Origin: JAUNSR01 sp036655755
GTDB taxonomy: Bacteria; Bacteroidota; Bacteroidia; Bacteroidales; JAUNSR01
DNA: 19,191 nt
Direction: 5' to 3'
NCBI GenBank assembly: GCA_036655755.1
Contig: JAVVPN010000052.1
Span: 1-19,191, forward strand
Both the position numbers and the translations under genes were made by a program. Positions 1 to 7,164 of this stretch are shown here, one piece after another (the first letter of the stretch is position 1; each line of letters opens with the position of its first letter). The notes below the pieces were generated by a model. That model had not been told where the DNA came from. It was given only the letters and a program-made list of their open reading frames with translations, and made no database searches.

Positions 1-50
1 AGGACCCCAACATTAAAAGTGTTGTGCTCTACCTGCTGAGCTACTGAATC
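1..50 (-). tRNA. tRNA-Lys(UUU), 3' part beyond the left edge
   Basis: Read on the minus strand, this is the 5' portion of a tRNA. The acceptor 5' strand is GATTCAG at 50-44, followed by a D arm with paired GCTC and GAGC. The anticodon stem CAACA/TGTTG encloses the loop CTTTTAA, which puts TTT at the anticodon positions and makes it a lysine tRNA. The variable region begins GGGTC and the gene is cut by the window edge, so the T arm and acceptor 3' strand are not visible and the cloverleaf cannot be fully checked. A promoter of the Bacteroides type lies about 30 bp upstream (81-112). Confidence 0.85.
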
Positions 51-80
51 ATCATGTGTGCTTTGTTTCCTAAAGCGATG

Positions 81-112
81 CAAATATAAGGCTGTTTTCT
101 GAAATCTGCAAG
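81..112 (-). promoter_or_regulatory. Promoter of the tRNA-Lys gene
   Basis: On the minus strand there is a perfect Bacteroides -7 box, TATATTTG (88-81), with CTTG (112-109) exactly 20 nt upstream, a 3-of-4 match to the -33 TTTG box. The Bacteroidota primary sigma factor uses TTTG-N19-21-TAnnTTTG. The predicted transcription start near 75 would give a short leader before the tRNA 5' end at 50, as expected. The promoter lies between the tRNA and the stop codon of the upstream membrane-protein gene, so the tRNA need not depend on read-through. Confidence 0.65.
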
Positions 113-143
113 AAAATAACCCCTTATAAAGTATTAAAAAACG

Positions 144-1268
144 TCATAATCGCCTATCTTCTTCTTTATCAGATATGATAGATTGAGGGTAATCTTTCAA
201 AATATATACATGATAATAGGTGAGAAGCATAGGTGCTAACGGAAGAGCCATGATGATACCGATAATTCCGAACAACACTCCGCCGATAGAAAGGCAAAGT
301 AGAATGATGGCCGGGTTTAATCCGGTTACCTTTCCCATGATTTTCGGGGTAAGGATGGTGTCTTCACAGAGCTGAACGATGGCGAATACCATCAGGCAAA
401 ATATAATCAGTCGCCAGAATGGGATGCCGGTATCCGCAGAATGGATGGCACAAAGCAGCACGGTCGGAAACAAGCCGATAAACTGGGCATACGGAATCAT
501 ATTGAGCAACCCGATGAAAAGCCCAAGCGGAATAGCCAGGGGAATGCCGACAATCAGAAATCCGATACAAAACAATATGCCGACAATACCGGCGACGAGG
601 CTTTGTCCGCGGAAATAGCGGTTTGTGCTTAGGGCAAGGTCATGAAATACTTGCCGTGTTTTTTTTCGCCAGCTGTTTGGAAGCAGATCAAAAAATCCGT
701 CGCGAATCTCCTCATAATAGAGCAGGATGAAGAAGCTGTAAAGAAAAATGAATACCAGACTGAAGAGATTGAAGATCTTCAACACAGCTTGCTGTACGAT
801 CGACATCACTTTCGGGATATATTTTTTTACCGAATCGTAAAACTCCTGGGAATTGAATTTTTCTTTAAACTCCTGTAGGTCCACGAAGCGGCTTACGTAA
901 TCACGCAGTTGGGTCGGTAGTTCGAGGTCGTTCATCACCTGTGCTTCGTATTGAGATAAGAGTGCGCCGGTTTTCTTGAATTCACCGATTGCGGGTGGCA
1001 CTACCAGAAAGAACATGGCGGTGAGAATGCCCAGCAGACAGGTGATGGTTGCGAAAATGGCAAGCAACCGGATCTTTAGTCGGAGTTTATATTGGAAAAA
1101 CCGCACAACGGGAATCAATATGGAGGCGATCAGCCAGCCAATCAGAAAAGGAATCAGAGCATCTTTGATACGCCATGCAATCCAACCGAGTATTACGGTT
1201 AGCAGCGAAACAAAGAATATGCGACAAACACGGTCGAAGGTAAATTCCTTCTCAAAAAATGATGCCAT
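144..1268 (-). CDS. AI-2E family transporter (PerM/YdiK-like membrane protein)
   Basis: A 374-residue polytopic inner-membrane protein with the AI-2E transporter (formerly UPF0118) layout. Two N-terminal hydrophobic segments lie at about 15-32 and 36-56, a third at 66-92, then a soluble middle section of roughly 95-160 and further membrane segments at about 163-185, 222-275, 283-301 and 318-352. The stretch with NMIPYAQFIG (256-265) and the TPKIMGKVTGLNPAIILL region (307-324) are typical of the family. Family members have been linked to autoinducer-2 export, Na+/H+ antiport or, as PerM, permease functions, so the substrate here is unknown. It starts 19 bp downstream of tdk on the same strand and is probably co-transcribed with it. 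The C-terminus is short, charged and cytoplasmic in appearance. Confidence 0.85.
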   Translation of the reverse strand: MASFFEKEFTFDRVCRIFFVSLLTVILGWIAWRIKDALIPFLIGWLIASILIPVVRFFQYKLRLKIRLLAIFATITCLLGILTAMFFLVVPPAIGEFKKTGALLSQYEAQVMNDLELPTQLRDYVSRFVDLQEFKEKFNSQEFYDSVKKYIPKVMSIVQQAVLKIFNLFSLVFIFLYSFFILLYYEEIRDGFFDLLPNSWRKKTRQVFHDLALSTNRYFRGQSLVAGIVGILFCIGFLIVGIPLAIPLGLFIGLLNMIPYAQFIGLFPTVLLCAIHSADTGIPFWRLIIFCLMVFAIVQLCEDTILTPKIMGKVTGLNPAIILLCLSIGGVLFGIIGIIMALPLAPMLLTYYHVYILKDYPQSIISDKEEDRRL

Positions 1269-1287
1269 AGTGCGGTTTTTGTTTAGA

Positions 1288-1869
1288 TTATTGATTGTCG
1301 TGGGCGCGGTGGTAACAACTGCGGCAGAGAGGCTGATATTCGTTTTTTTCGCCCAACATCACTTGTTTGTTGTTTGAAACAAGGCGATGCGAATAATTGG
1401 CTAATTCTCCGCAATGCACGCATATCGCGTGTACTTTTGAAACGTCGTCAGCAATTGCGCATAGTTGAGGCATCGGGCCAAAAGGTACCCCTTTGAAGTC
1501 CATGTCTAATCCGGCAACAATAACGCGAATCCCTTTTTTTGCCAGTTGATTGCATACCTCTACGATGCCCGGATCGAAGAATTGTGCTTCATCAACGCCT
1601 ACCACATCAACGTCTTCGGCCAGTAAAAGGATACTTGCTGAGTTTTCTACGGGAGTGGAGTGTATGGAGTTGCTGTCGTGCGAAACCACTTCGGTGTCAG
1701 AGTAGCGTACATCGACGGTGGGTTTGAAGATTTCAACGCGCAAGCGTGCAATCTTGGCTCGCTTAAGACGGCGAATCAGCTCTTCGGTTTTACCCGAGAA
1801 CATTGAGCCACAAATCACTTCGATGCTGCCGCGGCGATGCATTTCGCGGAATTTGTTTTCTGAAAACAT
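1288..1869 (-). CDS. tdk: Thymidine kinase
   Basis: Cytosolic thymidine kinase (type II, TK1-like) that phosphorylates thymidine to dTMP with ATP in pyrimidine salvage. The 193-residue protein has the expected length. The P-loop GSMFSGKT is at 21-28. The DEAQFF motif at 93-98 holds the Mg-binding Asp93 and the likely catalytic base Glu94. GLDMDFKGVPFGP (120-132) is the conserved region before the lid. Two Cys pairs, Cys150/Cys153 and Cys182/Cys185, form the structural zinc site. The first Met is kept as start because the 13-residue lead before the core beta strand (GSIEVICG) is usual for Bacteroidales homologues. A -7-like box TATTTTTG (1921-1914) lies upstream but has no good -33 partner. 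It probably forms an operon with the downstream membrane-protein gene. Confidence 0.97.
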   Translation of the reverse strand: MFSENKFREMHRRGSIEVICGSMFSGKTEELIRRLKRAKIARLRVEIFKPTVDVRYSDTEVVSHDSNSIHSTPVENSASILLLAEDVDVVGVDEAQFFDPGIVEVCNQLAKKGIRVIVAGLDMDFKGVPFGPMPQLCAIADDVSKVHAICVHCGELANYSHRLVSNNKQVMLGEKNEYQPLCRSCYHRAHDNQ

Positions 1870-2002
1870 TATGAAATTTTTATATATTTATATTGACTGT
1901 CTGGTTGTCTTAGCAAAAATAATAAATTTGATTCAGAGTGCAGGGGTAATCCGGCTCATCTGTATATAATTTATTTCCGGATAAAGATGGTTCCTCTCTC
2001 TT

Positions 2003-2596
2003 TTACCGGATCGCTTTGTCTTGGGGATGGGTGGTAGTGCCATCCATTTTTTTTATTACTTTGCACGGATTTCCTACGGCTACGCAATCGGATGGAATAT
2101 CTTTATTGACTATGCTTCCGGCCCCGATTACCACATTGTCCCCGATTGTTACACCCGGCATTACCATTACTCCGGCTCCGAACCATACGTCATTGCCAAC
2201 CGTGATGGGGCGTGCATATTCGAGACCTGCATTGCGTTGATCTTTCTCCAACGGGTGTCCGGCGGTATAGAATCCGCAATTAGGGGCGATGAAAACATGA
2301 TCGCCAAATGTCACCGGCGCACCATCCAGTATCACGCAATTATGATTCATGAAAAAATGATCACCAATCGTAATGTTGTATCCGTAGTCACAGAAGAAAA
2401 CAGGCTCAATGCAAAAATGGGCTGCTGTTTTTCCGAATAAGTCGCGAATCAGCCTCTCTCGTTTTTCAAAATCATCGGGGGGTGTTTGATTGTATTCAAA
2501 ACAGGCCTTTTTAGCCATATTTCGTTCGGTAAGGAGCTGAGTGTCGTAGTTGGCATCGTACAGAAGTCCTTGAGCGCATTTTTCTTTTTCGGTCAT
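2003..2596 (-). CDS. Maltose O-acetyltransferase-type sugar acetyltransferase
   Basis: A 197-residue acetyl-CoA-dependent O-acetyltransferase of the left-handed beta-helix (hexapeptide repeat) superfamily. An N-terminal maltose-acetyltransferase cap (about 1-55, with the AKKACFEYNQ stretch) precedes imperfect hexapeptide turns from about 73 to 178, such as ITIGDH, VTFGDH, ITVGND and VTIGDNVVIGAG. The conserved TAGHPL (111-116) supplies the likely catalytic His114. Family members (Maa, LacA, NodL) acetylate the C6 or similar hydroxyl of glucose, maltose or galactosides; the physiological substrate often remains unclear. It is divergent from dacB, with 63 bp between the start codons. An imperfect hairpin at 1976-2010 overlaps its stop codon and could help termination, but no T run follows. 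Confidence 0.9.
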   Translation of the reverse strand: MTEKEKCAQGLLYDANYDTQLLTERNMAKKACFEYNQTPPDDFEKRERLIRDLFGKTAAHFCIEPVFFCDYGYNITIGDHFFMNHNCVILDGAPVTFGDHVFIAPNCGFYTAGHPLEKDQRNAGLEYARPITVGNDVWFGAGVMVMPGVTIGDNVVIGAGSIVNKDIPSDCVAVGNPCKVIKKMDGTTTHPQDKAIR

Positions 2597-2601
2597 GGTG
2601 G

Positions 2602-2633
2602 TTTTTTAAAGTGGAAAGTTTTTAAGATATTTG
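2602..2633 (+). promoter_or_regulatory. Possible dacB promoter
   Basis: In the 63-bp gap between divergent start codons, TTTT at 2602-2605 and GATATTTG at 2626-2633 are 20 nt apart. Each has one mismatch to the Bacteroides -33 TTTG and -7 TAnnTTTG boxes. The predicted start would leave a leader of about 20 nt before the ATG at 2660. The position and spacing support it; the sequence match alone is moderate. Confidence 0.35.
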
Positions 2634-2659
2634 AGATAAAGATACAAATACAATTCGCT

Positions 2660-4063
2660 ATGCTGAAATTTTTGCAAGTCTCCTTAATAAGTTTGTTTTT
2701 TGCTTTGCCTTCTGTTGCGCAACAAGTTGCATTGCAGCGTTTTGTTTCGCATCCGTGTATGAAGTATGCATCAATCGGAGTTTCCGTAATCCGTTTGTCG
2801 GACGGCAAAGAAGTAGCAGCGTGGCATCCAGAACAGGCTCTTGTGCCGGCTTCTACACTCAAAGTGCTTACTACGGCTACAGCGTTGCGACGTTTGGGGG
2901 CTGACTACAGAATAACTACTACATTGGAATATAGTGGGGTGATAAAGGATTCAATCCTTCATGGGAAATTGTTTATTCGCGGCGGTGGTGATCCTGCGCT
3001 TGGTTCACGTTACGACAAACGGGAGAGAAACGCTTTTTTTGAAGGGATGCTGAATGCATTGCGTAATGCCGGAATAAAACAGATAAATCAGGAATTGGTG
3101 GGCGATGACCGGGCTTTGCCGGAAGAAGGAGTGATGCCGGGATGGTCGTGGGAGGATTTGGGTAATTATTATGCTGCCGGAATTTACGGGCTTAATTTTG
3201 GCGACAATATGTTTGAAATCGTGCTTGATACTTCTTGTAAGGGGATACAGCCTACGGTAAAAAGCATGCGGCCAAATATACCCGGATTGAAGATAAACAA
3301 CCGGTTGCTGCCGCGGCCTACGTCGTTTGACAGTGCGTATCTTTATGGAGCGCCTTATGCGTCGGAGCGTTATCTGTACGGGGCGGTACCTCAGTCGGGG
3401 TCTGAATTTACCATAAAAGGGGATTTGCCCGATCCTCCGCTTCAGACAGCGCAATTTGCCCGTGACTACTTGGTAGCACATGGCATTATTTGTAAGGGAA
3501 ATGCCGTCAGTGCCCGGGAATATGATTTGAAAGGAGATATATCGGAAGAGCGCAAGGGGTTATGGAAGTATTATTCGCAGCCGTTAGCGGAGATAGCGCG
3601 GCAAACGAATGTGCATAGCCTGAATTTGTATGCGGAGGGGCTGTTACGGCAGATTGCGCCTTCGGCTCCGGTTGCCATTGAGCAAATGGTTCGGTATTGG
3701 AAGAAACGAGGGTTGGATACCAATGGGTTGTTTATCTATGACGGAAGCGGATTATCACCCTCTAACCGATTGACAGCCGGTTTTCTGAGCGGACTGATGT
3801 ATCAGATGAGAGCAGATGAGGCTTTCGTGAAATCGCTCCCGGTAGCGGGGAAAGAGGGGACAGTTAGTTCGTTTTTAAAAAACAGTGTCTATTCGGGGAA
3901 AGCTCGCCTCAAAAGCGGTTCGATTAAACAAGTGGTTGCTTATACGGGTTATATCGACGGAAAAGATAAATATGCCGTGTCGATTCTTGTGAATAATGCG
4001 ACATGTTCGTCGCGTGAGGTACGTAAGGCGATTGAAAAGTTATTGACAGAAATGAGTTTGTAA
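2660..4063 (+). CDS. dacB: D-alanyl-D-alanine carboxypeptidase/endopeptidase, PBP4 type
   Basis: Periplasmic low-molecular-mass class C penicillin-binding protein that trims the terminal D-Ala of peptidoglycan stem peptides and can cleave DD-crosslinks. With the ATG at 2660 the product is 467 residues and begins with a clean Sec signal peptide (MLKFLQVSLISLFFALPSVA, cut near 20). The reading frame is open back to 2486, but that would run into the divergent acetyltransferase gene and add an implausible leader, so 2660 is chosen. All three active-site motifs are present: SxxK as Ser65-Thr-Leu-Lys68, SxN as Ser320-Leu-Asn322, and KSG at 418-420 in the KTG position. The large insert between motifs 1 and 2 (about 90-315) matches the PBP4 domain II/III insertion. 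FIRGGGDPAL (105-114) is a family hallmark. Confidence 0.95.
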   Translation: MLKFLQVSLISLFFALPSVAQQVALQRFVSHPCMKYASIGVSVIRLSDGKEVAAWHPEQALVPASTLKVLTTATALRRLGADYRITTTLEYSGVIKDSILHGKLFIRGGGDPALGSRYDKRERNAFFEGMLNALRNAGIKQINQELVGDDRALPEEGVMPGWSWEDLGNYYAAGIYGLNFGDNMFEIVLDTSCKGIQPTVKSMRPNIPGLKINNRLLPRPTSFDSAYLYGAPYASERYLYGAVPQSGSEFTIKGDLPDPPLQTAQFARDYLVAHGIICKGNAVSAREYDLKGDISEERKGLWKYYSQPLAEIARQTNVHSLNLYAEGLLRQIAPSAPVAIEQMVRYWKKRGLDTNGLFIYDGSGLSPSNRLTAGFLSGLMYQMRADEAFVKSLPVAGKEGTVSSFLKNSVYSGKARLKSGSIKQVVAYTGYIDGKDKYAVSILVNNATCSSREVRKAIEKLLTEMSL

Positions 4064-4111
4064 ATGTAAAATGGTTAATTTTGTTCGAATTAGCATATTT
4101 AATAAATAGGT

Positions 4112-4723
4112 ATGACGCAACAAGAAAGCATTGAGCTGTTAAATAGAGAGTTAAAGGAATTGACCGATTTATTGGCGGGAATGAAGGAATGCAATACGAT
4201 TCCGGAAATATTTTTAAATATGGCTCGCGATAAGGCGCTTCGTATGGCGGAAGGTTTTGAAAAACTTGCCCGGACAAAAACAGTGGAGCCACAAGCCGTA
4301 AAACAGCCTGAACCGGTAAAACAACCTGAACAGATGAAGCAGGAGGAGCCTGTAAAACAACCGGAGCCGGTAAAACCGGAGATGCCGGAAATAAAACCAG
4401 AACAGAAACGACCAGAGCCGATGCCGGTAAAGGAGGCTTTTAGTGCGGTTTTTAAGGAGTTTACTCAAAGCCCGGTTACATCTGCTCCAAAGAGCGATTT
4501 GCGAAGTCTGATGACACTCAACGACCGTTTTTTGTTTCAGCGCGAATTGTTTCGCGGAGATATCGGGATGTTGAATTATACGCTCGACGAGCTGAATAAA
4601 CTAGCATCAATGGAAGATGCGATGGCTTTTCTGGAACGTGAATATCATTGGGAAGAGGAGGCGACAGGAGTGAAGGAATTTGTTGAGCTTCTGGAACGTC
4701 ATTTTAAGGGAACGATTATTTAA
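4112..4723 (+). CDS. Unrecognised protein with Pro/Lys/Glu-rich linker
   Basis: A 203-residue, probably cytoplasmic protein with no signal peptide or membrane segment. Three parts can be seen: an N-terminal helical region (1-56) rich in Leu, Glu and Lys; a low-complexity linker (57-108) built from repeats of the EPVKQP type, with about a third Lys or Glu and many Pro; and a conserved-looking C-terminal domain (about 128-203) containing RSLMTLNDRFLFQRELF at 131-147. Proteins with that LNDRF..RELF stretch recur in Bacteroidota, but I do not know a function for them. The stop is followed by rsmI after 6 bp, indicating co-transcription. A perfect -7 box TAATTTTG (4076-4083) lies upstream, but the nearest TTTG is only 15 nt away, so a separate promoter is uncertain. 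Confidence 0.8.
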   Translation: MTQQESIELLNRELKELTDLLAGMKECNTIPEIFLNMARDKALRMAEGFEKLARTKTVEPQAVKQPEPVKQPEQMKQEEPVKQPEPVKPEMPEIKPEQKRPEPMPVKEAFSAVFKEFTQSPVTSAPKSDLRSLMTLNDRFLFQRELFRGDIGMLNYTLDELNKLASMEDAMAFLEREYHWEEEATGVKEFVELLERHFKGTII

Positions 4724-4729
4724 GATATT

Positions 4730-5464
4730 ATGGGGAAATTATTTGTGGTACCGACTCCGGTCGGGAATCTGGAAGATATGACTTTCCGCGCAATCCGCGT
4801 TTTGAAAGAGGCTGATTTGATTTTAGCGGAAGATACGCGCACGAGCAGTGTGCTGATGAAGCATTTTGAAATTATGACGCATATGCAGTCGCATCATAAA
4901 TTTAATGAACATAAGACTGTAGAAAGCATTGTGGAACGCATAAAAGGGGGACAAACGGTAGCTTTGGTATCAGATGCCGGAACGCCTGCTATCTCCGATC
5001 CGGGATTCCTTGTGGTGCGCGAATGTATCAAAGCCGGTATCGATGTAGAGTGTTTACCGGGAGCGACAGCTTTTGTACCGGCGTTGGTAGCATCGGGATT
5101 ACCAAATGAAAAATTCTGTTTCGAAGGGTTTTTGCCTCAGAAAAAAGGGCGTGAGAGCCGGATGAAAGAACTGGCGACCGAGCAACGAACTATGATTTTT
5201 TATGAATCGCCATTCCGATTGGTTAAAACACTCAGTCAGTTGGCGGAATATTTCGGAGCTGACCGCCCGGCTGCGGTAGCGCGTGAAATTTCAAAACTGC
5301 ATCATGAAACCGTGCGCGGTACATTTGCCGAGCTGATTGCTCATTTTACATCGAAGGAACCCAAAGGTGAGATTGTTTTGTTGGTTGGAGGGGCGCCTGC
5401 TGCTGAAAAAATTAAAGGAAACAAATATAAAAATGCCCGCAACTCTGAAGAAGAGGTCGAGTAA
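4730..5464 (+). CDS. rsmI: 16S rRNA (cytidine1402-2'-O)-methyltransferase
   Basis: SAM-dependent methyltransferase that adds the 2'-O-methyl group to C1402 of 16S rRNA in the decoding centre, acting in the cytosol. The 244-residue protein belongs to the tetrapyrrole methylase fold. Visible signatures are VPTPVGNLEDMT (7-18), AEDTRTS (33-39), VSDAGTPAISDPG (80-92) and LPGATAFVPALVASGLP (109-125), followed by the FEGFLPQKKG segment (131-140). It is shorter than the roughly 285-residue Escherichia coli protein and ends in a charged Lys/Glu tail, in line with Bacteroidota homologues as I recall them. It is preceded closely by the linker protein and followed after 29 bp by a lipoprotein gene, so these genes probably share a transcript. 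Confidence 0.95.
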   Translation: MGKLFVVPTPVGNLEDMTFRAIRVLKEADLILAEDTRTSSVLMKHFEIMTHMQSHHKFNEHKTVESIVERIKGGQTVALVSDAGTPAISDPGFLVVRECIKAGIDVECLPGATAFVPALVASGLPNEKFCFEGFLPQKKGRESRMKELATEQRTMIFYESPFRLVKTLSQLAEYFGADRPAAVAREISKLHHETVRGTFAELIAHFTSKEPKGEIVLLVGGAPAAEKIKGNKYKNARNSEEEVE

Positions 5465-5493
5465 TAATCAAACAACAAACAAACTTTCGTTTT

Positions 5494-6366
5494 ATGAAAA
5501 AAATGATTTATTCCTTCGCAGCGCTGCTGTTGCTGGCAGCCTGTAATTCAAATTCGTCCAAACTAAAACAGTTGCAGATGGAGAATGACTCGCTGGTGGC
5601 TGCTTCTACTCAGACCAAGGCGGAGTTCGACGAATTACTTTCTACTTTGAATGAGGTAGAAGATGGTTTTTCTCAGATTAAAGATGCAGAAAATTACTTG
5701 ACCGTACAGGCTCAGGCGACGAACGATCTGACACCTTCTACAAAAGAAAAACTGGTGAATGATATGCAGTTGATTCAGCAGACTTTGCAGAATAACCGCG
5801 AGCAGATTGCAAAATTGCAGAAGCAGTATGATAATAGTCGTTATCAGTCGGCTGAAATGAAAAAAACAATTGCCCGTCTGACACAGGAAATCGAGACGAA
5901 ATCTGAAATGATCGCCTCACTTCAGCAGGAATTGAGCCGCAAAGATGTAAAAATTGCCGAGTTGTCGCAATCGCTGACCGAACTTGCAGGAACGGTTGAC
6001 CAGCTTTCGGAAGAAACAAAGACACAGCAGAAAGAATTAGCCGCACAAGAAAAAGAGATTAATACGGCTTACTATGTGTTCGGTACCAAAGGTGAGCTGA
6101 AAGAGCAAGGTATCGTTTCGGGCGGAGGTTTGTTTGAATCGACGAAAGTACTAAAAGGTAATTTTAATAAGGATTATTTTACCAAGGTGGATGTTCGTAC
6201 GTTGAAAGAGGTACAGTTGTTTGCTAAAAAAGCGAAGATGCTTTCAAACATGCCGTCGGGTTCATATTCTTTTGTGAAAGATGATAAAGGAGAACTGACA
6301 TTGGTGATTAATGATGCGAAAAGCTTCTGGAGCCTTTCGAAATATTTGGTGATTCAGGTAGATTGA
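5494..6366 (+). CDS. Coiled-coil lipoprotein, possibly Cbp1-like
   Basis: A 290-residue lipoprotein. The signal peptide ends in the lipobox LAAC with the lipidated residue at Cys17. Residues about 22-190 are dominated by Leu, Gln, Glu and Lys with heptad-like spacing, predicting a long coiled coil interrupted near PST (81-83). A compact C-terminal domain follows (about 191-290), starting with the aromatic YYVFGTKGEL stretch and containing a Gly-rich VSGGGLF. The organization resembles what I recall of the Bacteroides collagen-binding adhesin Cbp1 and a large set of unnamed Bacteroidales lipoproteins; the adhesin link is a guess from architecture. It lies between rsmI and an HAD phosphatase gene, only 6 bp before the latter, which suggests a housekeeping envelope role as an alternative. 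Confidence 0.85.
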   Translation: MKKMIYSFAALLLLAACNSNSSKLKQLQMENDSLVAASTQTKAEFDELLSTLNEVEDGFSQIKDAENYLTVQAQATNDLTPSTKEKLVNDMQLIQQTLQNNREQIAKLQKQYDNSRYQSAEMKKTIARLTQEIETKSEMIASLQQELSRKDVKIAELSQSLTELAGTVDQLSEETKTQQKELAAQEKEINTAYYVFGTKGELKEQGIVSGGGLFESTKVLKGNFNKDYFTKVDVRTLKEVQLFAKKAKMLSNMPSGSYSFVKDDKGELTLVINDAKSFWSLSKYLVIQVD

Positions 6367-6372
6367 TAATAC

Positions 6373-7062
6373 ATGTATAAACACGTCTTTCTCGATTTTG
6401 ACGATACGATTTACGATACCCGCGGCAACTCTTCGGTTGCTTTGCGGGAATTGTATGAACATTTTGATTTAAACCGCTATTTTGAGCGTTTTGAGGTTTT
6501 CTCCGAACTATACTGGAAGCGTAATCATGAAGTATGGGCGCTCTACAGTGAGGGGAAAATCGAACGTCGCGAACTGATCATAGAGCGATTCCTTTATCCG
6601 CTCCGGTATGCCGGAACCGGTACCGAGGAGATGGCGCTCGAGTTAAACGATTGGTTTCTGGATTGTACGGCCCAGAAAAGCGGATTGGTAGAAGGGGCCC
6701 GGGAATTGCTTGAATATCTTAAACCGAACTATCATTTGCATGTAATCAGCAACGGGTTTACAGAAGTGCAATTTCGGAAGATGGCAAGTGCAGGGGTTAC
6801 CGACTATTTTGATGAGGTGATTTTGTCGGAAGCGGTAGGCGTAAATAAACCTGATCCGGCAATCTTTTCGTATGCATTGCAAAAAGCGGGAGCGCGTGCG
6901 GAAGAGTCGATTATGATTGGGGATAATTTTGATACGGATATTACGGGTGCAATCCGGAGTCGGATTGATCAGGTATTCTTTAATCCTGCAGGCGATTTTG
7001 AAGCCCCGGTCACTCCCACTTTTCGGGTGAGCAGGCTGAAAGATATCGAATTGATATTGTAA
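6373..7062 (+). CDS. HAD-family phosphatase, YjjG-like nucleotidase
   Basis: Cytosolic haloacid-dehalogenase-superfamily phosphatase of 229 residues, closest in layout to the YjjG noncanonical pyrimidine nucleotidase group, which hydrolyses dUMP, dTMP and damaged pyrimidine monophosphates. All four HAD motifs are visible: DFDDT with nucleophile Asp8 and acid/base Asp10; motif II Ser126-Asn127 in HVISNGF; motif III Lys159 in VNKPDP; and motif IV GDNFDTDI with Asp184 and Asp189. A helical C1-type cap lies between motifs I and II (about 16-105). The start ATG at 6373 is 6 bp after the lipoprotein stop, so it ends the rsmI-containing run. A strong hairpin follows. Substrate specificity cannot be read from sequence alone. 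Confidence 0.9.
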   Translation: MYKHVFLDFDDTIYDTRGNSSVALRELYEHFDLNRYFERFEVFSELYWKRNHEVWALYSEGKIERRELIIERFLYPLRYAGTGTEEMALELNDWFLDCTAQKSGLVEGARELLEYLKPNYHLHVISNGFTEVQFRKMASAGVTDYFDEVILSEAVGVNKPDPAIFSYALQKAGARAEESIMIGDNFDTDITGAIRSRIDQVFFNPAGDFEAPVTPTFRVSRLKDIELIL

Positions 7063-7087
7063 CAGATTCGGGAATATATAAAAATGG

Positions 7088-7134
7088 AACTCCGGAACGG
7101 ATAGTAAGATGTGCTCTTCTATCGTTCCGGAGTT
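7088..7134. terminator. Bidirectional terminator hairpin between convergent genes
   Basis: The arms at 7088-7104 and 7119-7134 pair over 16 bp with a single bulged G, enclosing a 14-nt loop. The core AACTCCGGAACG pairs with CGTTCCGGAGTT. The hairpin sits 25 bp after the HAD phosphatase stop and 30 bp after the SusD stop on the opposite strand. It probably terminates both transcripts. The flanking sequence is A/T-rich but lacks a classic long T run. Confidence 0.75.
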
Positions 7135-7164
7135 GTTATATCTATCCCTGTCCTGAAATATTTA

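Noticed and set aside
1..112. tRNA-Lys as an attachment site for an integrated element
   Set aside because: The tRNA 3' end, where integration would occur, is outside the window and no integrase gene is visible.
976..1377. Open frames opposite the AI-2E family and tdk genes, including one of 133 codons
   Set aside because: They are antisense to well-supported genes, span the gap between them and show no recognisable domain or signal.
1914..1945. TATTTTTG on the minus strand as a tdk promoter
   Set aside because: The -7 match is good, but the -33 position has at best 2 of 4 matching bases, which is common by chance in this AT-rich stretch.
1976..2010. Imperfect hairpin near the acetyltransferase stop codon
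   Set aside because: TCCGG/CCGGA with a 2x2 mismatch and a short AAAG/CTTT stem, overlapping coding sequence and without a T run; too weak to call a terminator.
2021..2440. A 139-codon frame opposite the acetyltransferase gene
   Set aside because: The opposite strand encodes a clear hexapeptide-repeat enzyme; this frame is a by-product of its repeats.
2486..2659. A 58-residue N-terminal extension of the dacB reading frame
   Set aside because: It overlaps the divergent acetyltransferase gene, and the ATG at 2660 is followed at once by a good signal peptide, so the extension is only an open frame.
4057..4083. TTTG and TAATTTTG as a promoter before the linker-protein gene
   Set aside because: The -7 box is perfect, but the spacing is 15 nt instead of 19-21, and the TTTG is part of the last dacB codons.
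4280..4437. CRISPR-like or tandem-repeat array
   Set aside because: The repeats are in frame, degenerate and encode a Pro/Lys/Glu linker; there are no constant repeats with unique spacers.
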